A stretch of 64,000 nt of DNA from Lentimicrobium sp. (lineage in GTDB: Bacteria > Bacteroidota > Bacteroidia > Bacteroidales > Lentimicrobiaceae). Positions 42,080 through 52,764 of the stretch are shown piece after piece. The stretch covers positions 1-64,000 of the forward strand of contig JAMLHF010000013.1 in assembly GCA_023957275.1 (NCBI GenBank). Direction: 5' to 3'. Each line of letters starts with the position of its first letter. Positions within the stretch are counted from its first letter, which is position 1. A program made the position numbers and the translations under genes. The notes beneath the pieces are model-generated. The model had not been told where the DNA came from and searched no databases. It saw nothing but the letters and a program-made list of their open reading frames with translations.

Positions 42080-44953
42080 ATGATCAGCAGAGATTTGAAT
42101 ACAGATTATACAGAAATTGCCGCAGAAGCATCCACGGATCCGAGACTTGAGATTTTCGGGGCCAGGGTTCATAACCTGCAGAACATTGACCTGAGCATCC
42201 CCCGCAATAAACTGGTTGTCATTACCGGCCTGAGCGGGAGCGGAAAATCATCCCTGGCGTTCGACACGATATATGCCGAAGGCCAACGCAGGTATATGGA
42301 AACCTTTTCCGCTTACGCCCGGCAGTTTATCGGCAATCTGGAACGACCTGACGTGGATGAGATCACCGGACTCAGTCCTGTGATTTCGATTGAACAGAAA
42401 TCAACCTCAAGAAATCCGCGCTCCACAGTCGGAACCATCACTGAAATTTACGACTTTCTGCGCTTACTCTTTGCCAGGGCTTCAGATGCAGTATCACCGG
42501 TTACCGGGCTACCCCTGGTGAAATATAACGAGCAACAGATCATTGAACTGATACGGGATCATTATGCCGGAAAGGACATTCTTTTGCTTGCTCCATTGAT
42601 CAAAGGCAGGAAAGGGCATTATCGCGAACTTTTCGAACAGTTAAGGAGGCAGGGGTTCCTGAGGGCCCGCATCGATGGCGAACTGCGCGAGATCAGTTTC
42701 GGGCTTCAGCTTGACCGCTATAAAACCCATGATATCGAACTGGTTGTCGATAAGATCAGCTTAAAAGGCAGATCGGCCGAGCGGTTACAGGCATCCGTGC
42801 AAACGGCCATGCGCCACGGCAAAGGCAGCATGATGCTGATTGATCTCCAGGATTCCAAAGAGCGGTACTTCAGTAAAAAACTGATGGATCCGGCAACAGG
42901 CTTTTCGTTTGACGAGCCGGAGCCCAACTCATTTTCCTTCAACTCGCCTTACGGCGCCTGTCCTCACTGCAACGGCCTGGGTACAATTACCGAAATCGAC
43001 ATCAAGAAGATAATTCCTGACCCCGGCAGAAATATCCGTAAGGGAGGAATCGCACCGATGGGAGAGGCTAAAGGGACCTGGATTTTCAGACAGATTGAAG
43101 CCCTGGGCGAGAAATACGGCTTTACCCTCGACACACCCATTAATGAAATTCCAGAAGCGGCCATCAACGCCATTTTATATGGCACAGACGAGGTCCTCAG
43201 GGTAAAGAACGAGTACCTTGGCGTAACTTCCTCCTATTCGCTGAATTTTGAAGGCATTGTTACCTATATCACCAATCAGGCGGCTGAAAGCAGTTCGGGC
43301 GCGGTGAAAAAGTGGGCCGGAAACTTTATGAACCTCAGGCAATGCCCCGAGTGCGATGGCGCCAGGTTAAAGAAGGATTCGCTGAATTTTAAAATCAACG
43401 GTAAAACCATTGCAGAGCTTGCAAACCTGGATCTGACATTGCTTGATGAATGGTTTGAAAATGAGCACACCTTCCCTGACCCCAAAAAGCGGGCGGTGGC
43501 CCATGAAATTGTCAGGGAAATCCGGACCCGTATTCGTTTTCTGCTCGATGTCGGCCTTGATTACCTGACTTTAAACCGGAAAGCCGGCAGCCTGTCGGGC
43601 GGTGAAGCCCAGCGTATCAGGCTGGCTACGCAGATCGGCTCACAACTGGTCGGGGTTCTGTATATACTTGACGAGCCCAGCATAGGCTTGCATCAGCGCG
43701 ACAACCAGCGTTTGATCAAAGCTCTGCAGGACCTGCGCGACATAGGCAACTCCGTTATTGTGGTGGAACATGACAAGGATATGATCCTTTCATCGGATTT
43801 TATCGTGGATATCGGCCCCGGCGCAGGCCGGCACGGCGGTAAGATTGTCGCGACAGGCACGCCTGAAGAAATGCTGCAATGCAAGTCGATCACCTGTTGT
43901 TACCTGAACGGGAAAAAGCAGATCAGCATCCCACCGGTCAGGCGCGGGGGCAATGGCCAGCGGATTGTACTTAAAGGTGCATCGGGCAATAATCTTCAGC
44001 ACGTTGACCTTACACTGCCCCTGGGACTGTTTATCTGTGTTACCGGGGTATCCGGAAGCGGAAAATCAACGCTGATCAATGAGACGCTCTACCCCATCCT
44101 GAGCCGGCATTTCTATCGTTCCGACAAGAAACCCTTGCCTTACGAAAGTATCAAAGGGCTGGAGCACCTTGACAAAGTCATTGAGATAGATCAATCGCCG
44201 ATCGGAAGAACGCCCAGGTCCAATCCGGCGACCTACACAGGCGTGTTTGATGAAATCAGGAAATTGTTTGCCTCGCTTCCCGAGTCAAAGATCCGCGGAT
44301 ATCAGGCCGGCAGGTTTTCTTTTAATGTAAAGGGTGGACGTTGCGAGACATGCAAGGGTGCCGGTGTCAGGGTAATAGAAATGAACTTCCTGCCGGATGT
44401 TCAGGTTCCATGCGAATCATGCGGAGGCAAACGCTACAACCGGGAAACCCTGGAAGTGCGCTATAAGGGGAAATCGATCAATGACGTATTAAACCTGACC
44501 ATTAATCAGGCGGTGGAATTCTTTGAAAATATTCCCTTTATTCTTCAGAAAATCAGAACACTCAAGGAAGTCGGTCTTGGATATATTACCCTGGGACAGC
44601 AATCCACCACATTATCCGGTGGTGAAGCCCAGCGGGTGAAACTGGCCACGGAACTCTCAAAAAAAGACACCGGAAAAACCCTTTACATCCTTGATGAACC
44701 AACTACAGGGCTGCATTTCGAAGATGTGAATGTATTGTTAGGTGTGCTTAACCGCCTGGTTGACAGAGGCAATACAGTGCTGGTTATCGAACATAACATG
44801 GAAGTGATCAAGGTAGCCGATCATATCGTTGACCTGGGACCTGGCGGAGGAAAGCGCGGCGGAGAGATAGTGGCAGAAGGAACGCCTGAAAAAATTGCTT
44901 TAAGTTCAAAAAGCATTACAAGTCAATATATTAAAGAAGAACTGAGTAGATAA
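42080..44953 (+). CDS. uvrA: Excinuclease ABC subunit A
   Basis: 957 aa, the damage-recognition ATPase of nucleotide excision repair. Two ABC halves: Walker A GLSGSGKS (50-57) and GVSGSGKS (about 655-662), signatures LSGGEAQR near 505 and 853, and Walker B aspartates in YILDEPSIGL and YILDEPTTGL. Zinc finger pairs CPHC...CPEC in the first half, CETCKGAG...CESCGG in the second. Length is normal. It is probably cotranscribed with the lytic transglycosylase 6 bp upstream. Confidence 0.98.
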   Translation: MISRDLNTDYTEIAAEASTDPRLEIFGARVHNLQNIDLSIPRNKLVVITGLSGSGKSSLAFDTIYAEGQRRYMETFSAYARQFIGNLERPDVDEITGLSPVISIEQKSTSRNPRSTVGTITEIYDFLRLLFARASDAVSPVTGLPLVKYNEQQIIELIRDHYAGKDILLLAPLIKGRKGHYRELFEQLRRQGFLRARIDGELREISFGLQLDRYKTHDIELVVDKISLKGRSAERLQASVQTAMRHGKGSMMLIDLQDSKERYFSKKLMDPATGFSFDEPEPNSFSFNSPYGACPHCNGLGTITEIDIKKIIPDPGRNIRKGGIAPMGEAKGTWIFRQIEALGEKYGFTLDTPINEIPEAAINAILYGTDEVLRVKNEYLGVTSSYSLNFEGIVTYITNQAAESSSGAVKKWAGNFMNLRQCPECDGARLKKDSLNFKINGKTIAELANLDLTLLDEWFENEHTFPDPKKRAVAHEIVREIRTRIRFLLDVGLDYLTLNRKAGSLSGGEAQRIRLATQIGSQLVGVLYILDEPSIGLHQRDNQRLIKALQDLRDIGNSVIVVEHDKDMILSSDFIVDIGPGAGRHGGKIVATGTPEEMLQCKSITCCYLNGKKQISIPPVRRGGNGQRIVLKGASGNNLQHVDLTLPLGLFICVTGVSGSGKSTLINETLYPILSRHFYRSDKKPLPYESIKGLEHLDKVIEIDQSPIGRTPRSNPATYTGVFDEIRKLFASLPESKIRGYQAGRFSFNVKGGRCETCKGAGVRVIEMNFLPDVQVPCESCGGKRYNRETLEVRYKGKSINDVLNLTINQAVEFFENIPFILQKIRTLKEVGLGYITLGQQSTTLSGGEAQRVKLATELSKKDTGKTLYILDEPTTGLHFEDVNVLLGVLNRLVDRGNTVLVIEHNMEVIKVADHIVDLGPGGGKRGGEIVAEGTPEKIALSSKSITSQYIKEELSR

Positions 44954-45063
44954 CATTATTTCATATTAATCTTTGTCATTTTTTTTTGATAATTAGTCAG
45001 GTTAGCACTATATTTACAGCCTTTTTAATCTCTGAATAGATTTTTAATCATTACAATCTTACT

Positions 45064-45783
45064 ATGTACGCCGAAGGAATTGACGAAGAGGAAAGGATCA
45101 GGGAAGCTATAACGCCGAAAAGCTGGAATGAAATCATGACCAGTGATTCATGGGCTGTTTTTAAAATAATGGCTGAATTGGTCGACGGTTTTGAAAAAAT
45201 GGGCAGGATCGGCCCCTGTGTTACAATTTTTGGTTCAGCACGCACGAAAAGCAACCAGAAGTATTACAAACTGGCAGAAGAAATAGCTTACCTCCTCACC
45301 AAAAAAGGATTTGGTATTATCTCGGGCGGAGGCCCCGGCATTATGGAGGCCGCCAATAAAGGCGCTCATTTCGGCGGAGGGAAATCAGTGGGGCTCAACA
45401 TAGAATTGCCTTTTGAGCAAAGCGCCAACCCTTTTATCGATCCTGACAAGCTCATCACTTTTGATTATTTCTTTGTCAGAAAAGTGATGTTCATGAAGTA
45501 TTCACAGGGATATATCGTTTTGCCGGGAGGATTCGGCACGCTGGATGAACTTTTCGAAGCAATCACATTAATTCAGACACATAAAACCGTCAGGTTTCCT
45601 ATCGTTCTGGTTTCTACTGAATACTGGAAAGGTCTGATTGACTGGATCCACCACAATATGCTGGCAGAAAAAAATATCAGCCTCTCCGACCTTGGTATCT
45701 TTACCCTGGTGGATACCGCTGAAGAAGCGACTGCCATTATTGAAGAATATTACAATAAATACGCGCTTAAACCCAACTTCTGA
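45064..45783 (+). CDS. LOG-family Rossmann protein (TIGR00730 type)
   Basis: 239 aa. Contains GGGPGIMEA (about 95-103) and PGGFGTLDE (about 157-165), the two signatures of the lysine-decarboxylase-like/LOG family, many of which are cytokinin-riboside 5'-monophosphate phosphoribohydrolases or AMP nucleosidases. The enzyme would split a nucleoside monophosphate into base and ribose phosphate; the true substrate in bacteria is often unknown. N-terminal extension of ~50 residues (GIDEEERIREAITPKSW) is usual in Bacteroidota members. Cytoplasmic, probably monocistronic. Confidence 0.93.
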   Translation: MYAEGIDEEERIREAITPKSWNEIMTSDSWAVFKIMAELVDGFEKMGRIGPCVTIFGSARTKSNQKYYKLAEEIAYLLTKKGFGIISGGGPGIMEAANKGAHFGGGKSVGLNIELPFEQSANPFIDPDKLITFDYFFVRKVMFMKYSQGYIVLPGGFGTLDELFEAITLIQTHKTVRFPIVLVSTEYWKGLIDWIHHNMLAEKNISLSDLGIFTLVDTAEEATAIIEEYYNKYALKPNF

Positions 45784-45838
45784 GACTTGCCGGGAATCAG
45801 GTCTTTTAACGGATAATTAATCACAAAAAACAAACGAC

Positions 45839-46303
45839 ATGACCTCTTTGAATCTGATTCAGTTAAATTTTGAAACCGGCGGATACAATCTGCTGGCCAG
45901 GGTGATCATCAATGGCAAACCTGCATTATTTATGGTCGATACAGGTTCTGCAAAAACTGTGCTTGACACCGATCATCTGCAGAAGTTTGTCAGCCAGACC
46001 GAACTGAAACGCAATCCCCGTAAAAACCTCGCACCGGGAGCAACCAGTGTATACAGTTACATTGCCAACATCGACACGCTTGAAATCGGATCTGTAGTTA
46101 TAAAGGATTACAAAGCCACGGCTGTTGACCTGAGTGCACTGAACCGTTCCTTCCGCGGTATGGGTAATCCACAGATTGACGGATTACTGGGCTGTGACTT
46201 ACTCCGTCATTGCAAAGCAACACTGAAGTTTGAAGAACGGGTGCTGGAACTCGGAGCTCTGGAAGAGCCAACCGAAGAGCCCAAAAACGCTGTTATCGAA
46301 TAA
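45839..46303 (+). CDS. Retropepsin-like aspartic protease
   Basis: 154 aa, a single retropepsin domain with intact catalytic triplet D34-T-G (FMVDTGSAKTVLD) after strand INGKPAL, and a second conserved block QIDGLLGCDLLRHC (about 118-130), the flap-to-LLG motif of one-domain aspartyl proteases, which act as dimers. No signal peptide, so cytoplasmic or with unconventional export. Substrate unknown. The stop overlaps the stop of the convergent surface-protein gene by 11 bp. It may be compared with the degenerate retropepsin tail at 54900. Confidence 0.88.
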   Translation: MTSLNLIQLNFETGGYNLLARVIINGKPALFMVDTGSAKTVLDTDHLQKFVSQTELKRNPRKNLAPGATSVYSYIANIDTLEIGSVVIKDYKATAVDLSALNRSFRGMGNPQIDGLLGCDLLRHCKATLKFEERVLELGALEEPTEEPKNAVIE

Positions 46304-48545
46304 CCGCCAATTTAGTTGCTGTCTTTACACGGGGGCTTCCGGCCTTCGTGCAGAGAATATTGTAAATACCGGCAGGAAGATCATCCCATCCAACCTGCAA
46401 AGGTTCATTGCCAGCGGCAGACATTGTCTTAACCACAGCGCCGTATGCATTTATAATTTCAACTGACCAGTTGCCATCCGACCGGATGGTTATATTGGTC
46501 ATACCCATCGCCGGATTAGGAGCAACCAGCACATCAACTCCGGTTTCACCGTATGAGCCGGGAATTCCGGCAGGCCCGGGACTTTTCCCTTTATACAGCG
46601 CGATTCCGCCACCATAATTTCCGACAGCCAGATCGGGATAACCGTCGGCATTCAGATCCGCTGCCGCGGGGGATGTGCGGATCCCTTCCGAAATGTACAT
46701 AAAATGGTCGTCGGCCTTATTGAACAGGGCGCCCGGCTCCGTTGAGAGATTATTGTAACGCGAGATGATACCGGTTTCCGATCCTACCAGCAGGTTTACT
46801 TCTCCCGAACCGTTGCGGATAAAAGCAGGCACACTGTATCCGGTATAAGAAAGCTGAAAGTCGGTAACGTCCACCCCACCCCAGAAATCGGTTACCAGGC
46901 TGAATACAGGTTGCCCGGCACTTCCCTCATTCCTGTAGAAAGAGAGACGGCCCCTGCTGCCGCCGGTTATCAGATCGGCATCCCCATCCCCATCAAAGTC
47001 AAACAAAACCGGTGTTGAGAAGCTTTCCACCTCTATCTGCTGGTAATCCGCTATTGGCTCAGCGAAAACCGGAACAGCCCCTGCCCCTGCAATGTTATCG
47101 AAAAACAAAATCTTTCCTGAATCGCTCCCCAGCAACATATCCATATCTCCATCACCATCCAGGTCGGCAAAAGCAGGGTAAGCGCCCTGTATTGAAAGCG
47201 CAGGGATACCGGCAAAATCATCATCGGCAAGGGTAAATTCCGGACTTTCAGCGGTACCGGTATTCATAAACAAATATAACCTGCTGTAATAATAGCATTT
47301 TAACTGCCCTGCATTATTCATGAAACAGGTATCATAAAGGCCATAATTTCCGGCAACCATATCCGTGAGGCCATCTCCGTTGACGTCCGAAAAAACGGGG
47401 TAAGCGCCAAGGCCCATATCTATCATGGTACGCTGAAGGAAGGATTTATCCGCAAGCACAAACTCAGGCCCGGTTCCTGAAGAAATATCCTTATAAAGCC
47501 ATACGCTTTCCGAGCCCCTGGATTTTACCAGACTTGGATCAAACGGAGATACCACAAGATCCTTTCGTCCGGAATTGGTGATGTCGATATGCTGAGCGAG
47601 GGGAAATGACCAGAGGTAAACCGGATCCATTACAGGATATTGAGGAAGCTGCTCCACCATTTCAGCTTCCATATTGCTGCCGGCATTTATCAGCGGGGCA
47701 GGATCAGGATAATCGACATCGCCCAGCAACAAATCGAGTTTCTGGTCACCATTCATATCAAGCAGGCAAAAGGTGGAGCCGGTATGCTTCGGATCGTTAG
47801 AAGGAAACCTGGCACTTCCTCCGGCATAGCATGTATCCAGGTAGATAATATTCGACTCCGGGTTTTCAGCAAAACGCCCCCAGCAGCCGGTTTCTTTACG
47901 GAAAAGCAATGAATCGGCCGATCCGGTTACCTCAACTGACATGTTGCGATGCAATTCAACCCATGAACCAAGTCCCCAGAAAGTCAGGATATCCAGATCT
48001 CCATCCCCGTCGAGATCAGCAATTACCGGATAATCGACATAAGTTACCAGCAGATTCGTATAAATGCTCCCCTGCAACGAGGTAATGTAAGGATCAACGG
48101 CCTTTACAAACCGGGGAACCTGATCTCCCGTGTTTTTATATACCATGATTCCTCCGGGTGTATAAGAAAAAATATCCGGCTTCGCGTCACCGTTATAATC
48201 CGCAACCTGAAACCAATGGTTCAATACAGGAAAAAAACGGCGATAGTAAGGCGCATATGTATACACTTCAGCCTGATTCTGCCTGCTGAAAATAAATGGC
48301 AACAAACGGTCCCCATGCCGGTCAAAAACAAGCAGATCATCCCAACCGTCTCCATCAAGGTCAAACTTACCAAACTGGACATTATTCAATCCTCCGGCCC
48401 AGGCATTATGCAATTGCGCTCCCTGCCGGTAAACCGGAAGGTCTGACCATTGTTCAAATTCAAAATCATTCAGCACCTGCCCCATGACGACTGAATGCAA
48501 CAGCAACACACTAAGGCAGGAGAAAATCGCAAAAATATGTTTCAT
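46293..48545 (-). CDS. FG-GAP/VCBS-repeat surface protein with T9SS signal
   Basis: 750 aa from the ATG at 48545 (MKHIFAIFSCLSVLLL... signal peptide cut near VMGQ); an upstream extension of 19 codons lacks a signal. At least eight FG-GAP/VCBS calcium loops occur, such as DLDGDGWDDLL, DLDGDGDLDIL, DVNGDGLTDMV, DFDGDGDADLI and DLNADGYPDLA, making an integrin-like beta-propeller. The last ~80 residues (VAPNPAMGMTNITI ... GIYNILCTKAG ... KLAVIR) are a type IX secretion sorting domain, so the protein is exported by T9SS to the surface. Partner unknown. Confidence 0.92.
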   Translation of the reverse strand: MKHIFAIFSCLSVLLLHSVVMGQVLNDFEFEQWSDLPVYRQGAQLHNAWAGGLNNVQFGKFDLDGDGWDDLLVFDRHGDRLLPFIFSRQNQAEVYTYAPYYRRFFPVLNHWFQVADYNGDAKPDIFSYTPGGIMVYKNTGDQVPRFVKAVDPYITSLQGSIYTNLLVTYVDYPVIADLDGDGDLDILTFWGLGSWVELHRNMSVEVTGSADSLLFRKETGCWGRFAENPESNIIYLDTCYAGGSARFPSNDPKHTGSTFCLLDMNGDQKLDLLLGDVDYPDPAPLINAGSNMEAEMVEQLPQYPVMDPVYLWSFPLAQHIDITNSGRKDLVVSPFDPSLVKSRGSESVWLYKDISSGTGPEFVLADKSFLQRTMIDMGLGAYPVFSDVNGDGLTDMVAGNYGLYDTCFMNNAGQLKCYYYSRLYLFMNTGTAESPEFTLADDDFAGIPALSIQGAYPAFADLDGDGDMDMLLGSDSGKILFFDNIAGAGAVPVFAEPIADYQQIEVESFSTPVLFDFDGDGDADLITGGSRGRLSFYRNEGSAGQPVFSLVTDFWGGVDVTDFQLSYTGYSVPAFIRNGSGEVNLLVGSETGIISRYNNLSTEPGALFNKADDHFMYISEGIRTSPAAADLNADGYPDLAVGNYGGGIALYKGKSPGPAGIPGSYGETGVDVLVAPNPAMGMTNITIRSDGNWSVEIINAYGAVVKTMSAAGNEPLQVGWDDLPAGIYNILCTKAGSPRVKTATKLAVIR

Positions 48546-48750
48546 TTCAGGTCCGTTCTGATCATTCCAAAATGTAAAAGTAGACAAAATGCACCATCGC
48601 ATGTTACTGAAAAATCATCAAGTAAAAGAAGGCCCGGGAATAAAGGCCTGCGGAATAACAGTATAATTGTATTAACCGGCAAGCTTTCCACAGGTATTCA
48701 GCGCGAAAAATTCATAAAATAAGCAGGTTGGTAAATTCCAATAGAAGTTC

Positions 48751-48758
48751 TATATTTG
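48751..48758 (+). promoter_or_regulatory. -7 element (TATATTTG) of secDF
   Basis: A TAnnTTTG match 44 bp before the ATG. Confidence 0.5.
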
Positions 48759-48802
48759 CAGGCTCAAAAAATTAATCTAATTCAATCAAATAACTAACAC
48801 AC

Positions 48803-51800
48803 ATGCAGAATAAAGGTGCTATTAAATTCTTCGCGATTGCATTGGCAATTGTGTGCCTTTTTCAGCTTTCGTTCACCTTTTTCACAAAAAGGGTTGAGAA
48901 AAAAGCCAGGGAGTATTCCAGGAATGAAGCTGCGATAAGTCAGGCGAAAGAGCTGGCCGGAGGAAACACAGTGCTCGAACAGAAACTGATGGATTCTATC
49001 AGTAAGTCAAGGGAGCGCTATTATCTTGATTCGATGTCGGGCCAGCCGGTATTCAACATCCTGGTTCGCAAATATACTTATCAGGAGTGCAAGGAGCGCG
49101 AGTTGAACCTGGGGCTTGACCTTAAGGGAGGTATGAACGTGACCCTTGAAGTATCGGTTGTTGACATCGTCAGGGCGCTGTCAGGCTATAGCACCAATCC
49201 TGTATTTACCCAGGCCGTAGATATGGCCCTGCAAAAACAGAAAAACAGTCAGAGTGACTTTGTGACGCTGTTCGGAGAATCTTTTCAGGAAATTGATCCC
49301 AATGCAAGCCTTGCCGCTATTTTCAACACCGTGGAGCTCAAGGACAGGATATCATACAATTCAACCAACAGTGAGGTACTGGATGTAATCCGTCAGGAGA
49401 CAAAAGGAGCCATTGACCGTACCTTTAATATCCTGCGTACCCGTATCGACCGTTTCGGGGTGGCGCAGCCCAATATTCAGCAACTCCAGACTGCCGGCCG
49501 CATTCTGGTTGAACTTCCGGGTATCAAAGAGCCTGAGCGGGTGCGCAAACTCCTTCAGGGAACGGCACAGCTGGAATTCTGGGAAACCTATCAGTTTGCT
49601 GATCTGGTTCCCTACTTTGAAGAGGCCAACAAACGGTTAGCATCCATCACAACCCAAACCGTTCAGGCAGATTCCACCGTTGCTGATACCACAACTGCTG
49701 TTGCGGAACAGACACAGCAGACAGAACAAACAACTCCTGCCGATACCACAGCTACCGCGCAGGCTGACACTGCCGGGTCGACTTTGCTTGACAAGATCAG
49801 CGATACCACAGCGGCAGATCAGCAAAAGGAATCATTTGAAAAATATGCCAAAGAAAATCCGCTGTTTGCTTACCTCAACCCGGCAATTTTCCCCAATGCC
49901 CAGGGGCAGTATTTCCCGGGCGAGGGCGCTACGGTTGGTTTTGCAACGATAAAGGATACCGCAAGGGTTAACCGCATGCTGCGTCAGACCGCCAGTATTT
50001 TCCCCAGGGACCTGAAACTGGCCTGGACCGTAAAACCTGAAAAGGATCGTCCCGATATTCTTGAACTGATCGCCCTGAAGGTGACCAGCCGCGACGGTCT
50101 GGCTCCCCTGGGTGGCGACGCTGTGGTTGATGCCCGCCAGGATTACGACCAGAACGGCAGGGTGGAGATTACCATGCTGATGAATGCCGAAGGCGCCAAA
50201 ACATGGAAAAGGCTCACCGCCGATAACATCGGCAACCAGATCGCCATTGTACTCGATGATTATGTATATTCGGCACCCCGCGTTAACAGTGAAATCCCCA
50301 ACGGACGTTCATCCATTACCGGAAACTTCAGCATTGAAGAAGCGCAGGACCTTGCAAACATTCTCAAAGCAGGTAAGCTCCCCGCACCTGCCCGCATTGT
50401 TCAGGAAGAAGTGGTAGGACCCTCACTCGGACGCGAATCCATCAACTCCGGTTTGACTTCATTCCTCATTGCATTTGTCCTGGTACTTATCTACATGGTG
50501 CTGTATTACAACCGTGCCGGATGGGTTGCCGACCTTGCCCTGGTTACCAACATCTTCTTTATCTTCGGTGTACTCACTTCACTGGGCGCTGTGCTGACCC
50601 TGCCGGGTATCGCGGGTATCGTGCTCACCCTGGGTATGGCCGTTGACTCCAATGTAATTATTTACGAGCGTATCAGGGAAGAGCTCAGGGCCGGAAAAGG
50701 TCTCAGGCTGGCCATTACCGATGGTTACAACAATGCTTACTCTGCCATCATCGACGGTAACGTAACCACGCTGCTTACCGGTATTGTGCTGAATATTTTC
50801 GGATCGGGCCCCGTTCAGGGTTTTGCCACCACGCTGATCATCGGTATCATCACTTCGTTGTTCACTTCAATTTTTATCTCAAGGATAATTTTTGAATGGC
50901 AGCTGCGCAAAAACAGAAATATTCCGTTCGACAACCAGTACACCCGCTACGCGTTTACAAAGGTCAATTTTGACTTTATCGGCATGCGTAAGAAGATGTA
51001 CATTGCATCAGGAATTCTGATCTTTATCGGTATCATTTCATTGGCTACCAAGGGATTAAACTTTGGGGTTGACTTCTCTGGAGGCCGTACCTACGTGATC
51101 CGGTTTGACAAGGAAGTGGGCACCAATGAGGTGAGAAGCCTGCTGGCCGAAGAGTTTGGGGAAGCCCCTGAAGTAAAAACCTTTGGATCTTCAAATCAGG
51201 TAAAGATCACCACCAAATACATGATCGAGGAAGATACACAGGCTGCTGACTCCATTGTGGAAGCTAAAATCTACAGTGGTGTTAAAGGACTCTACGACAC
51301 TCCGATGAGTTTCAATGACTTCACCGCGGATGATGAGACCAAAGTTCTCGGCAGGCTGAGTTCACAGAAAGTCGGACCTACCATTGCCGACGACATCAAA
51401 CAAGGCGCTGTGCTGGCCGTCTTCTTCGCATTGCTGATTATCTTTATCTATATTGCCATCCGTTTCAAAAAATGGCAGTATGGTATGGGAGGTCTGGTTG
51501 CTTTGGCGCATGACACCATGATTACTATCTCTCTGTATTCGATTTTCTCCGGCATATTGCCATTTAACCTCGAAGTGGATCAGGCATTTATCGCCGCCCT
51601 GCTTACGATCATCGGATATTCAATCAATGACACCGTGATTATTTTCGACCGTATCAGGGAATATGTCGGACTTTATCCCAAACGGGTTATCTCCGATAAT
51701 ATGAACCACGCCATGAACAGCACCCTCGGACGTACATTTAACACCGCCGGTACAACCCTCGTTGTGTTGATCGCCATCTTTATCTTTGGTGGTGAGGTTA

Positions 51801-51949
51801 TCCGTGGATTTGTCTTCGCCCTTATGGTCGGTATTGCCATCGGTACCTATTCGTCTATCTTCGTTGCTTCCCCCATCGCTTATGACTTTATAACGAATTC
51901 GCAGAAGCGCAGGAAAAGAAAAGAAGAGGCTAAAAAACTTCAGAAATAA
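48803..51949 (+). CDS. secDF: Fused protein-export subunits SecD-SecF
   Basis: 1048 aa, 12 membrane helices. The SecD half (about 1-690) has the D1 motif LNLGLDLKGGMNVTLE and a large periplasmic P1 domain; the SecF half (about 710-1040) has FGVDFSGGRTYVIRF and a helix-4 region GYSINDTVIIFDRIRE. SecDF uses the proton gradient to pull proteins through SecYEG. The fusion is usual in Bacteroidota. The P1 domain contains a low-complexity Thr/Ala/Gln/Asp insert (about 285-330, TAVAEQTQQTEQTTPAD), probably a flexible loop. A strong terminator follows. Confidence 0.97.
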   Translation: MQNKGAIKFFAIALAIVCLFQLSFTFFTKRVEKKAREYSRNEAAISQAKELAGGNTVLEQKLMDSISKSRERYYLDSMSGQPVFNILVRKYTYQECKERELNLGLDLKGGMNVTLEVSVVDIVRALSGYSTNPVFTQAVDMALQKQKNSQSDFVTLFGESFQEIDPNASLAAIFNTVELKDRISYNSTNSEVLDVIRQETKGAIDRTFNILRTRIDRFGVAQPNIQQLQTAGRILVELPGIKEPERVRKLLQGTAQLEFWETYQFADLVPYFEEANKRLASITTQTVQADSTVADTTTAVAEQTQQTEQTTPADTTATAQADTAGSTLLDKISDTTAADQQKESFEKYAKENPLFAYLNPAIFPNAQGQYFPGEGATVGFATIKDTARVNRMLRQTASIFPRDLKLAWTVKPEKDRPDILELIALKVTSRDGLAPLGGDAVVDARQDYDQNGRVEITMLMNAEGAKTWKRLTADNIGNQIAIVLDDYVYSAPRVNSEIPNGRSSITGNFSIEEAQDLANILKAGKLPAPARIVQEEVVGPSLGRESINSGLTSFLIAFVLVLIYMVLYYNRAGWVADLALVTNIFFIFGVLTSLGAVLTLPGIAGIVLTLGMAVDSNVIIYERIREELRAGKGLRLAITDGYNNAYSAIIDGNVTTLLTGIVLNIFGSGPVQGFATTLIIGIITSLFTSIFISRIIFEWQLRKNRNIPFDNQYTRYAFTKVNFDFIGMRKKMYIASGILIFIGIISLATKGLNFGVDFSGGRTYVIRFDKEVGTNEVRSLLAEEFGEAPEVKTFGSSNQVKITTKYMIEEDTQAADSIVEAKIYSGVKGLYDTPMSFNDFTADDETKVLGRLSSQKVGPTIADDIKQGAVLAVFFALLIIFIYIAIRFKKWQYGMGGLVALAHDTMITISLYSIFSGILPFNLEVDQAFIAALLTIIGYSINDTVIIFDRIREYVGLYPKRVISDNMNHAMNSTLGRTFNTAGTTLVVLIAIFIFGGEVIRGFVFALMVGIAIGTYSSIFVASPIAYDFITNSQKRRKRKEEAKKLQK

Positions 51950-51971
51950 TAAACTGAAATAAACAGAAATA

Positions 51972-52006
51972 GTCCCGTCAGCCAATTGCTGGCGGGGCTT
52001 TTTTTT
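51972..52006 (+). terminator. secDF terminator
   Basis: An 11-bp stem (51972-51982 with 51988-51998, two G-U pairs) with a 5-nt loop, followed by eight Ts. Confidence 0.9.
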
Positions 52007-52138
52007 GGCAGGTTTCCGGGGTGTTATCAGGCAATGCAATCTTAGCGTCAACTAAATCAGGTAAGTTGCCCGGTGTAAATAATCCTGTCCGGAATAAAGA
52101 AGGTTTTTTGTAATTTTACCACATCAAGCAATTAACCA

Positions 52139-52588
52139 ATGTACATCCAGCCACTCCTGTTTCTTGATATCAGCGGAGGAGAGTTCCTGATCATTATCCT
52201 GGCTGTTTTCCTGATATTCGGGCCGAAAAGAATGCCTGAGATCGCGAGGAAAATCGGTCGAACGATGAATGAACTGAAAAAGGCCTCCAGTGACATCACG
52301 CGCGAATTCAGGGAAGAAACCGGCGCTATAGCCAGAGAACTCAACACGGCCCGGGAAACATTGCGGCAAGGGGGTGATATTGTTAAGGATGAATTGATGG
52401 ATACCGGCAATAAGATAGAGAGAGAAATCACTCCGCACGGGAATAAGGACGTTGGCTCTGAACCCGGGCCTGTTCCTGACCCATACGGACTTGACCAGGA
52501 AAGTGAAAACCCGGACCCTGAAAAGGATAATAAACCAAAAGGCCCCGTAAATTCTGACAGCAATGATAACCCCGCCGCTGCCGGATGA
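52139..52588 (+). CDS. tatA: TatA/TatB-like twin-arginine translocase subunit
   Basis: 149 aa. A short N-terminal membrane helix (about 15-28, ISGGEFLIIILAVFLIFG) is followed directly by FGPKRMPEIARKIG and a long amphipathic helix to about residue 70, the TatA/B/E architecture; an acidic, Pro-rich tail (EPGPVPDPYG...NPDPEKDN) completes it. It forms the export pore for folded proteins with TatC, which is not in this window. TatA or TatB cannot be separated with confidence; the length is nearer TatB, the sequence nearer TatA. Confidence 0.88.
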   Translation: MYIQPLLFLDISGGEFLIIILAVFLIFGPKRMPEIARKIGRTMNELKKASSDITREFREETGAIARELNTARETLRQGGDIVKDELMDTGNKIEREITPHGNKDVGSEPGPVPDPYGLDQESENPDPEKDNKPKGPVNSDSNDNPAAAG

Positions 52589-52764
52589 AGTTAAGCCCTC
52601 AGGATTTTGAAAAGGTTTGCCGGCAGTACCACTCTCGTTGTTGCCGGCACAATTTTAAACCATCTATTCCGTTAAATCATCAGTCATTTTCGCCACAACA
52701 ATACAGTTATACAGGAGCAAAAGCGAAAATTGCATAATTTAGCAGTCAAATCAGCCTCAAAACA